A stretch of DNA of 5,898 nucleotides from positions 1 to 5,898 of the forward strand of contig VSNH01000203.1 of the NCBI GenBank assembly GCA_009774215.1, read 5' to 3'. Below, piece by piece: positions 1 through 5,898 of the stretch (positions within the stretch are counted from its first letter, which is position 1; the number at the start of each line of letters is the position of its first letter). This DNA comes from Lachnospiraceae bacterium (lineage in GTDB: Bacteria > Bacillota > Clostridia > Lachnospirales > Lachnospiraceae). Both the position numbers and the translations under genes were made by a program. The notes below the pieces were generated by a model. The model saw nothing but the letters and a program-made list of their open reading frames with translations, made no database searches and was not told the DNA's origin.

Positions 1-116
1 TCATGCTGTTTTATTGCCAGTTATGATTGAATTTTCAAGGTGCATAGGCACTTATTCAAGTGCGAAGTTTGAGTTAATAACAAATAAACACATTCCAATA
101 TGTCCAGTTTCATGTC
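1..116. other. No convincing gene downstream of the tail genes
   Basis: In a complete tail operon the next gene would start here. A minus-strand ATG at 111-113, three bases after the TAA at 117, opens only a 30-codon frame (MKLDILECVYLLL...). It has AAGGGA about 11 bases upstream but no recognisable product. Another minus-strand frame reads FIRHETGHIGMCLFVINSN and stops at 52-54. The stretch is about 34% GC. I see no support for a real gene, though a decayed fragment is possible. Confidence 0.4.
48..63. repeat. Short hairpin GCACTT-ATTC-AAGTGC
   Basis: A perfect 6-bp stem with a 4-base loop lies downstream of the 139-aa gene, about 54 bases past its stop. No T-run follows on the minus strand, so it does not look like an intrinsic terminator. 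A second small inverted repeat, TTGAA-TT-TTCAA, is at 27-38. Confidence 0.35.
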
Positions 117-536
117 TTATAAAATCCCTTGAATTATCGTATAATCCTCAGATGATTCAATTCCAAGCTGTTCAAGCGTTTTATTTCCTTCTAATGTAAC
201 TCCGTTAATCTTAGGTTTATTTTTTAACAAATTGTAATTATCTGTACCGCTTGAACCAGCATTATTACCTCTGCGTGATTCAGCCACATTACAGATATAC
301 ATCCCTTTAACATCGCCCATCGGTATCTTTACCCAAACTATCTGTCCGGCACGCAAACCGATATTTGGTATACAACACTCAACAATCCTCTCGCTACCAG
401 ACTCGTCCAGAATGACATATCCTTTGGGAGTAACTTTTTTGATTACGGTTTTGAAGGTGCGGTCTGCTTTATAATTCTTTAACGTTCTATTAATCATAAT
501 CTGTATTGTTTTTAATAATTCTTTTCCTAAATCCAT
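117..536 (-). CDS. Small phage tail/baseplate-associated structural protein (139 aa)
   Basis: The start is the ATG at 534-536 (MDLGKELLKTIQ) because AAGGAAG lies 6 bases upstream. The frame can be extended to a TTG at 585-587, but that falls inside a hairpin and has no ribosome binding site. The first 25 or so residues look helical. The middle (about 26-85) alternates beta-type residues and ends in RAGQIVWVKIPMGDVKGMYI. That pattern, a small barrel followed by 'VGQ.VWV..P...IK.MYI', occurs in hypothetical tail-region proteins of Firmicute phages. After a Gly/Ser/Asn linker, the C-terminal part carries YNLLKNKPKINGVTLEGNKT, the NKPxINGVTLxGNKT motif found at the ends of many phage fibre and tail proteins. 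The gene follows the tape measure gene by 59 bases on the same strand, so it is probably co-transcribed with it. It is too short for a typical distal tail protein. An adaptor or baseplate role is inference; that it is a phage structural protein is fairly secure. Confidence 0.83.
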   Translation of the reverse strand: MDLGKELLKTIQIMINRTLKNYKADRTFKTVIKKVTPKGYVILDESGSERIVECCIPNIGLRAGQIVWVKIPMGDVKGMYICNVAESRRGNNAGSSGTDNYNLLKNKPKINGVTLEGNKTLEQLGIESSEDYTIIQGIL

Positions 537-542
537 GCAATT

Positions 543-551
543 CTTCCTTCC
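543..551 (-). promoter_or_regulatory. Ribosome binding site for the 139-aa gene
   Basis: Read on the minus strand this is GGAAGGAAG, followed by AATTGC and the ATG at 534-536. The AGGA core ends 8 bases before the ATG, which is good spacing for a Firmicute Shine-Dalgarno sequence. It decides the start in favour of the ATG over the upstream TTG. Confidence 0.82.
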
Positions 552-560
552 ACATATAAA

Positions 561-584
561 CCACACCCATATTTCAGAGTGTGG
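561..584 (-). repeat. Intergenic hairpin between tape measure and downstream gene
   Basis: CCACAC (561-566) and GTGTGG (579-584) form a perfect 6-bp inverted repeat with a 12-base loop. It lies in the 59-base gap between the tape measure stop and the next ATG, 9 bases before that gene's Shine-Dalgarno sequence. On the minus strand it is followed by TTTATATG, not a real T-run, so it is a weak candidate for a terminator. An mRNA processing or translation-tuning hairpin is equally possible. The stem is short and chance cannot be excluded. Confidence 0.4.
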
Positions 585-595
585 CAATCATTTTA

Positions 596-3500
596 TCAAT
601 AATCATGTAATGGTTCCTGTCTTGCTCTTAAACTCAAATTACCTAATTGTTTCTGCACGTATTCAACACCTGAATTATTAGTAAGATTAGGACAATTCAA
701 AGTAACATTCTGGTTTACTGTGACTGGCACATTCCGATTATTATTCACAACACTGCTAATTGCAGAGTTATTCGTTATCTCATTTGTCCATTTTTCAAGT
801 TGTTTCTGACCTTCAAATACAGCATTGGATATAAATTCTTCCCCACTGTCTTTCCACATCTGGATGAATTTTTCTCCTGCTTCTATCATCCAATAGCCCT
901 CATCACCAGGCTGTAAATCGCGCACTTTAGTACCATCTGCTAAAGTAGTCCAAATACTATCATCTGTACCATCAGCATGAGCATTACCTACTGGATTTGA
1001 CTTGTTATCCATAATTTTCTTCGTTTCTTCTTCATTATAGATAACTGTGCCTTTTGGAAGGTCACTCATGACAGGGCTTGTGGTAAGTTCCGTTGCACCA
1101 TTTGGATATACCGTTAATTCAGGCTGTCCATACTCAGAACGTAAAGCGTTCTTTTCATCATGTTTAAGGCCAATTGTACCGCTTGCAAATGCTTTACCAT
1201 ACTTGGCATTATAAGTAGCACTTTCTATCTGCATATTGCCTAAGACCGTGCCGGATGCAAATGCCGGAATACTGCCGTTCATCTTAACATTGACAGTAAT
1301 ACTACACTCTACTTCTTTACCGTCAATCTCATCAAGACCTTCTGAAATACTCTTCACTTGGTTGGCAGCTTCTTCAATAACACCTTTGAATTCATTAAAT
1401 TTGCCAAGAATCCCGTCACCGTCTGACTCGCCCATTTCCTCATCGGTCTTATCGCCAAGATATTCAATGGAGCCGACAAGAGTATCGTCGCTTTCACCTT
1501 TGCCACCAGAGCCAGATTTACCACCTTCACCACCTGCTGAACCTTCCGTTCCAATCGCATCACGCACATCATTGACAGCGGTTTCCATAGAACCAAACTC
1601 ACCGATTACAGTACCATCACCTTCAGCATCAGGTTCACCGATGACTTCTTTAGCGGTTTCACCCATTGATTTGATTGCACCAGTGAGAGAGTTGTCTCCA
1701 CCACCAGATTCACCCTTGCCTGCTGACCCTTTGCCACCTGCTCCACCATGTTCACCGCCTTTAGAGCCAGATGTACCTCCAGAACTAGAACCTTCTGATA
1801 ATTCGCCACCGCCACCACTGATCGCGGCAGTAACGGAATCTATAGCTGTTTTAAGGCTTGTAAATTGGGCGATAATGCTTTCATCCAGTGAAATGGAATT
1901 AAGCTGCGCAATTGCAGACATAAGGCTTCCAACTGTCTGTGCTTCTGTGGAGCCTATTGTTTCTATAACATCGGTGATTGCGTTTTTCAGCAAAGTAAAC
2001 TGACCAATAATGCCTTCGCCTTCGTTGCCTAGTGTAACATCATTTAGTGAGTTCATTGCCTGAAACAGTGTGCTGACTGCTTCTCCTTCACCAATACCAA
2101 GTGCTTTCGCGACTTCTCCGATTTTAGTTGCCAGTGTTTCAAATTCGCCAGCTAGTCCAGAAACTTTACCGTTCTCTGGAAGCTGGTTTAACCCGTCTAC
2201 TACGGTTCCAACATTTGTTGCTACGGTATCTGTGGTTGTGGCTGTTTCGCTGAGAGAAGAGTTTACGGAATCTACACTACCAGCCGCATTTGAAAGGTTT
2301 TCATCTGCATCGGATGCCGTGGTTGACAATGTACCCATACTTTCTTCTACATTACCAATAGATTCTGCAAGTGGGTCTAAAGAATCCCCAATGCCACTAA
2401 GGCTGTCAATATATCCCTGTGTCGAGTCAAGATAGGAACCCATCTGATCCACACTGCGTCCAGTTGTATCGGAAAGTGCAGATAACATGGAGTCATTTCC
2501 TGAATAGATATCAGCAAGGATACCGACATATTCATCCTTAAACTTGGAAAAGGCTTCCTCTGACATACCGAGGACATCATCCACTTCAATCCCTAACTGT
2601 TTAAGAGTAGAGATCAGCTTTGCATTTTCCTCAATCTCTCCCAGCTCTTCCCAACGGGATTTGTAATCCTGCATACCGCTGATAAGATTGTCCCAATACT
2701 TTTCTGTGTCAGCAATAAGTTTATCATAGTAATCATTGATCTGGTCTATCTGCTTATCTAATAAATCAATATTCTCATTAATGCCAGATTTGCGATTCTC
2801 CAATAAACCAATTTCTTTTTCAATGAGCTTGATTTCTTTTTCTTTATTGGCGATTGCAATTTCGAGTTTGTCATCCTCGACCTTCTGTCTTGCTTCTCTT
2901 AGTCCGGAAGTGTCGATATCATATTTAAACCCATCTTCCGTATAGATCAGCTTTGTTTTCTGGTTAAGCTGCCTCTGAAGATTATACTCATCTAACTGGA
3001 GATTTAGTGCCATTTTTCGATCTGCATTTGCTGTTTCCATGGCTTCTATTTCATCACGGATTTTCTGGATAGCTTTTTCCTTGGCTGCTATCTGTTTATT
3101 AATTAACTCGATTTCCTGCTCATAACGCTCTTTCTCGGCTTCCTTGGCTTCAATCGCGGCATCGCGCTGTGCTTCAAGGCTTTCTACTGCGGCACTTTTA
3201 GAATCTTCATATGCTGATATCTGCTTATCCAGCATTGATGTAATACCAGATAATGCTGACTCATACAGCGATTTCATCCCCTGTAAATATTCATGTTCAT
3301 ACTTGGCATACTGTTCTGCGTACTTCTTTTTATCACGGAAGAATCTCTGATAGAGTTTTCTCAGATAATCAAGATATTGTTTTTCTGTTATCTTTCCCTG
3401 ATCCCTAAGTGTCTGTAACTTCTTCAATTCTTTCTCAAACGCATCGACGTATGCATCACCGGCTTTCTTTCCTGCTTTGCCTGCGCCTGATTTGCCGCCA

Positions 3501-5830
3501 CCGATATTACCGAAGTCAACTTTTGCATCGTCCAATTTCAGATTATTCACTACAATTGCAGAAAACTCCCTGATTGCGCGGTTTAGTTCTGATACTGCAC
3601 GGGAATCTCCACTAGCTTGTGCAGAATCTCTCTGTGTAATCATATTCATTAACGTCTGAAGCTGCTGTAACTGCTGGATGCCAATGTTGGCTGCCTGGGC
3701 AAGTGCGAGTATGTTCTGGCAGTCGGCGGCTGTTGTGATCGTTGACTGGTTTATCAGCATTTTCTTCAATTGCAGTAATGCCAATGCTTCACCACAGTTA
3801 CCAGCTTCTATCTGCTCAAGGATAAACGCTGTCCTTTCTTCTTCTGTCGCAGATGCCAGTTCTTTCCCTGTCTGCGCCAAATACTCTTTCGCAACAATAA
3901 GCTCTTCTGTTTTTGCTGTCAATGCTTCGGCAACTATTTCCGCCGCATTCTGGACACCCATTTCCTCCAACTGTTTCTCAATAGCATCAGCCGTCTGGTC
4001 GTTCAACTGATCCAGCGTATCCGTGCTGTAAAGATAAGCCGTTGCAAGGTCATTGAATGCCTGCTGTACCTGTTCTGCTGTTGAATCCCCATTGGTCAGG
4101 GTGTCAAAGAACGGCTCTAACTTGGATGTATCAAATGTTACACCGATTTCTTTTTTTATTTCTGCAAATGACTGCCGGATATCTTCCAGCATGGAATTGT
4201 CAACCGCGCTAAGGTTAAATGTTTCTTTGCCGTTGTCATCAAGTTTGAAGATTTCTTTATAAGCTTCAGCTAATTTGGTGAATTGAGGCTCTAACTGTGT
4301 TGCGATCTGCTGGATGGATGATGAGATGGTGAAAGGGACGGAATCTGCAATACTATCAGCCGAACTCTGAATCTCTCCCTGTACATATCCAAGCCGAATC
4401 AGCGCGCTAATCAGTTCATTAACATTGATCTCATATCCAGCGGCAGCCTCTTTCAACTTATCAAATGAATTATTTTGACCTGCATTTTCATCTAAAGCCT
4501 GTAAATCTATATCACTAAGCCCATCAAGATCATTTGCTAATTCCTGAAGCCCGCTATCTGTTTTCAATGCCTCATTAAATTCTAGCAAACGGGTATCTGC
4601 CTCTCTAAACACATCATCAAATACCGACGAATATTTTCCCCATTCCTCTTCATTGCCCTGAATCGAATCTCTAATGGTATCCAGATTTTCTTTTGCTTGC
4701 GTAACATTTTGGTCATTATAAGGGTCTTCAGCCTTTAACACCGCTTCGTTATATGCTTCTACTGACTGCAATGCTTCATCGAATGTCTTCGCCTTATTAT
4801 CGTCAGATACGATTTCAGCCATTAATCCCTGTTTATATATATCTTCGTATTTATCAATTGTCTTCTTGGCTTTATTTAATGAACCTGACGAAATATCCAG
4901 TACATCATCAAACATATGCTCATCGCCAAGTTCCATTGCTTTATTACGTAGGTCTGTTTCAAATGCATTGATCGTATCGTAAGCAGATTGTGCATCCGTT
5001 TTCAGGTGGACAGAAAATGTAACGCCTCCATCTCCCTCATCAAGAATGCTTACACCCTGATCTTTATATTTATCAGCAATTTCTTTTAGTGCCTTACCCT
5101 TATCTGTTGTTGCTACCATTCCCGTATAAGAAAGATTGTAATGACGTTCTTTTGTCATTGCTTCTTGGGCTTTATCCAGCCCCTTCTTGTTTTCATTCAG
5201 GAACGTCTGGGCAGATTCCTTATTTAACTCTTTGATAGCCTCTGTTTGATCTTTATAGGCTTCGGTGACTAAATTAATTACACCGTATTCATCGCCAAAT
5301 TTATCATTAAGTTCTGTCTGCAATTCCAACAACTGCTGCTTAATTTTGTATGTTTCCTCTTCATTTCCTTTTGCCGCGATAAGGGCTTTATGCAGTTCTT
5401 CATATTTAGAAGCGTAATCCTCGATGGAAGATGCCGATTCTTTATATGCGTCTGCGGCTTCTTCGGTTGCCTGACGAAGTTCTTCTTCCCTCTGAATGAG
5501 ATAAGCGATACCCTGTACCGCCGCCTGAATCGCAATGCCAATCCCCATGCTGATAGCTGAATTGAGCAAAATGGTTTTGAGACGTAACGCATCGGTACTG
5601 ATCCCAGCAGCATTAAGATGAGCTTTATATCCGGCTAAGGACGCTGGTGCATCTTTGGAACAGGTGGAAAGGTAATCTTTGAGTTGTGCGTTGTTTTGGA
5701 CAATTGAGTTATTAAATGCATCTATATTAATCTTTCCGCCCTTTAATTCTTTGTTCCATTTTGTAATAGCTTCTCCAGCTTCTTCATAATGTTTCTTTAA
5801 ATTTTTGATATTAGTAAAATCAACACCACT
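596..5830 (-). CDS. Phage tail tape measure protein, 5' end missing
   Basis: This protein sets phage tail length, fills the tail tube and is released during DNA ejection. The frame is open for 1,744 codons and ends in TGA at 596-598. Residues here are numbered from the TTG at 5567-5569; 87 further codons precede it. An Ala-rich hydrophobic helix lies at about 6-26. A conserved-looking helical, Ala/Gln-rich block is at about 588-645. A Gly/Lys linker is at 688-703, followed by the segment containing EYLQGMKSLYESALSGITSM. A charged coiled coil spans about 785-990, interrupted by an IYTEDGFKYDIDTSG insertion near 875. Degenerate repeats with Gly/Ser linkers occupy about 1141-1407, AFASGT occurs twice (1436 and 1460), and the C-terminal end has the Asn-rich VNQNVTLNCPN stretch. 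These features are typical of Clostridial phage tape measures. No ATG precedes residue 8, and neither the TTG nor the ATG at 5546-5548 has a Shine-Dalgarno sequence. Upstream residues such as GVDFTNIKNLKKHYEEAG and SLAGYKAHLNAAGISTDAL still read as tape measure. I therefore treat the gene as 5'-truncated at the stop at 5831-5833, probably nonfunctional unless joined to an upstream exon or start. Confidence 0.93.
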   Translation of the reverse strand, partial: SGVDFTNIKNLKKHYEEAGEAITKWNKELKGGKINIDAFNNSIVQNNAQLKDYLSTCSKDAPASLAGYKAHLNAAGISTDALRLKTILLNSAISMGIGIAIQAAVQGIAYLIQREEELRQATEEAADAYKESASSIEDYASKYEELHKALIAAKGNEEETYKIKQQLLELQTELNDKFGDEYGVINLVTEAYKDQTEAIKELNKESAQTFLNENKKGLDKAQEAMTKERHYNLSYTGMVATTDKGKALKEIADKYKDQGVSILDEGDGGVTFSVHLKTDAQSAYDTINAFETDLRNKAMELGDEHMFDDVLDISSGSLNKAKKTIDKYEDIYKQGLMAEIVSDDNKAKTFDEALQSVEAYNEAVLKAEDPYNDQNVTQAKENLDTIRDSIQGNEEEWGKYSSVFDDVFREADTRLLEFNEALKTDSGLQELANDLDGLSDIDLQALDENAGQNNSFDKLKEAAAGYEINVNELISALIRLGYVQGEIQSSADSIADSVPFTISSSIQQIATQLEPQFTKLAEAYKEIFKLDDNGKETFNLSAVDNSMLEDIRQSFAEIKKEIGVTFDTSKLEPFFDTLTNGDSTAEQVQQAFNDLATAYLYSTDTLDQLNDQTADAIEKQLEEMGVQNAAEIVAEALTAKTEELIVAKEYLAQTGKELASATEEERTAFILEQIEAGNCGEALALLQLKKMLINQSTITTAADCQNILALAQAANIGIQQLQQLQTLMNMITQRDSAQASGDSRAVSELNRAIREFSAIVVNNLKLDDAKVDFGNIGGGKSGAGKAGKKAGDAYVDAFEKELKKLQTLRDQGKITEKQYLDYLRKLYQRFFRDKKKYAEQYAKYEHEYLQGMKSLYESALSGITSMLDKQISAYEDSKSAAVESLEAQRDAAIEAKEAEKERYEQEIELINKQIAAKEKAIQKIRDEIEAMETANADRKMALNLQLDEYNLQRQLNQKTKLIYTEDGFKYDIDTSGLREARQKVEDDKLEIAIANKEKEIKLIEKEIGLLENRKSGINENIDLLDKQIDQINDYYDKLIADTEKYWDNLISGMQDYKSRWEELGEIEENAKLISTLKQLGIEVDDVLGMSEEAFSKFKDEYVGILADIYSGNDSMLSALSDTTGRSVDQMGSYLDSTQGYIDSLSGIGDSLDPLAESIGNVEESMGTLSTTASDADENLSNAAGSVDSVNSSLSETATTTDTVATNVGTVVDGLNQLPENGKVSGLAGEFETLATKIGEVAKALGIGEGEAVSTLFQAMNSLNDVTLGNEGEGIIGQFTLLKNAITDVIETIGSTEAQTVGSLMSAIAQLNSISLDESIIAQFTSLKTAIDSVTAAISGGGGELSEGSSSGGTSGSKGGEHGGAGGKGSAGKGESGGGDNSLTGAIKSMGETAKEVIGEPDAEGDGTVIGEFGSMETAVNDVRDAIGTEGSAGGEGGKSGSGGKGESDDTLVGSIEYLGDKTDEEMGESDGDGILGKFNEFKGVIEEAANQVKSISEGLDEIDGKEVECSITVNVKMNGSIPAFASGTVLGNMQIESATYNAKYGKAFASGTIGLKHDEKNALRSEYGQPELTVYPNGATELTTSPVMSDLPKGTVIYNEEETKKIMDNKSNPVGNAHADGTDDSIWTTLADGTKVRDLQPGDEGYWMIEAGEKFIQMWKDSGEEFISNAVFEGQKQLEKWTNEITNNSAISSVVNNNRNVPVTVNQNVTLNCPNLTNNSGVEYVQKQLGNLSLRARQEPLHDY
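1350..2149 (-). repeat. Degenerate repeats and Gly/Ser linkers within the tape measure
   Basis: Five related segments of about 17-20 residues share the pattern G-x-F-x-x-(L/M/F)-x-x-(A/V)-I-x-x-V-x-x-(A/T)-I-G. They are GEFETLATKIGEVAKALG (near residue 1141), GQFTLLKNAITDVIETIG (1187), AQFTSLKTAIDSVTAAI (1233), GEFGSMETAVNDVRDAIG (1321) and GKFNEFKGVIEEAANQV (1388). The spacing is about 46, 46, 88 and 67 residues. The two longer intervals hold very Gly/Ser-rich linkers at about 1250-1293 and 1338-1361. The DNA copies have diverged, so this is an old protein-level repeat and not a recent tandem duplication. Repeats of this kind in tape measures plausibly contribute to rod length. Confidence 0.7.
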
Positions 5831-5898
5831 TTACAACTTTTTAAAAGAAATGCCGTATGAGACACTTTAAGTGTATAATAAGTTTGCACACCAAAATA
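5831..5898. other. AT-rich flank of unknown origin beyond the broken tape measure end
   Basis: These 68 bases are about 28% GC, well below the adjoining tape measure gene. In the tape measure frame they contain stops at 5831-5833 and again at 5867-5869, and none of the three minus-strand frames reads as a tape measure N-terminus. The stretch holds two short palindromes with a single-base centre: CTTTT-T-AAAAG at 5837-5847 and ACACTT-T-AAGTGT at 5862-5874. It may be the edge of an insertion, a rearrangement junction or host DNA. Nothing in it identifies a known element. Confidence 0.55.
5862..5879 (+). promoter_or_regulatory. Palindrome overlapping a -10-like box
   Basis: ACACTT-T-AAGTGT (5862-5874) is a perfect 6+1+6 palindrome that runs into TATAAT at 5874-5879 on the plus strand. 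This resembles an operator over a -10 element firing out of the window to the right. No good -35 hexamer is found at 16-18 bases upstream, and TG sits directly against the box without the spacer base of an extended -10. It is therefore only a weak candidate. Confidence 0.22.

Noticed and set aside
1..116. HETGH in a short frame as a zinc metalloprotease motif
   Set aside because: The classical motif is HExxH; HETGH matches the spacing, but the frame is about 35 codons with no start or surrounding domain.
14..199. Plus-strand 61-codon frame across the end of the 139-aa gene
   Set aside because: It overlaps the real gene on the opposite strand, has no convincing Shine-Dalgarno sequence, and its product resembles nothing I recognise.
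585..587. TTG start giving a 156-aa version of the small protein
   Set aside because: The extra 17 residues come from the hairpin region, have no Shine-Dalgarno sequence, and the ATG at 534-536 has a strong one.
1236..2003. A 255-codon plus-strand open frame, very rich in Pro and Ser
   Set aside because: It is the antisense of the Gly/Ser-rich part of the tape measure gene: Gly and Ser codons read backwards give Pro, Ser and Ala codons and few stops. No ribosome binding site or recognisable domain.
3678..4010. Plus-strand frame of 110 codons, Ala/Ser/Cys-rich
   Set aside because: Antisense shadow of the Ala/Gln-rich helical part of the tape measure, with biased composition and no translation signals.
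5567..5569. TTG as the true start of the tape measure gene
   Set aside because: No ribosome binding site upstream, and 87 further in-frame codons before it look like tape measure protein.
5278..5613. Minus-strand 111-codon frame overlapping the tape measure in another frame
   Set aside because: A shadow of the coiled-coil coding sequence, rich in Lys and Arg from shifted Glu/Lys codons, within a clearly coding frame.
5831..5834. TTAC as the target of an IS200/IS605-type insertion
   Set aside because: Such elements leave TTAC in the flank, but its complement puts TAA in the tape measure frame, so it could not have been part of the intact gene. No TnpA or TnpB is visible.
5834..5898. 3' end of a group II intron inserted in the tape measure gene
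   Set aside because: CATACGGC vaguely recalls the domain V strand, but the matching GAGC/GAAA hairpin and a domain VI with bulged A are absent.

Overview
This window looks like a piece of a temperate phage or prophage tail module from a low-to-moderate GC Firmicute. Clostridia, probably Lachnospiraceae or relatives, is the best guess, based on the style of the tail proteins, a strong purine-rich ribosome binding site and AT-leaning codons. All supportable genes lie on the minus strand. No RNA gene, CRISPR array, transposase, integrase or origin is visible.

Most of the window (596-5830) is one uninterrupted reading frame of 1,744 sense codons for the tail tape measure protein. This is the long rod that templates tail length, sits in the tail lumen, and is ejected ahead of the DNA. 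It has the expected architecture: an Ala-rich hydrophobic helix near the N-terminal side, long helical regions, a strong charged coiled coil, a Gly/Ser-rich region with degenerate repeats, and a compact C-terminal end. It has no credible start codon. The frame runs upstream without an ATG to an in-frame stop at 5831-5833. Beyond that stop lies AT-rich DNA that does not read as tape measure. The 5' end of the gene is therefore missing or displaced.

Downstream, after a 59-base gap with a small hairpin and a good Shine-Dalgarno sequence, is a 139-codon gene (117-536). It encodes a small, probably beta-rich phage structural protein whose C-terminal tail carries the NKPxINGVTLxGNKT-type motif of Firmicute phage tail and fibre proteins. 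Position and co-orientation suggest the two genes belong to one late tail operon. The distal tail protein, hub and lysis genes expected next are not in the window, and 1-116 holds no convincing gene.

The main puzzle is the abrupt loss of the tape measure start at about 5830. The 68 bases beyond it contain two short palindromes and a -10-like box. A similar hairpin-plus-AAGTTTG pattern occurs at both ends of the window, outside the tail genes. This may mark an inserted element, a rearrangement or a decayed prophage edge, but the sequence alone does not decide. I did not find a clearly new biological system.
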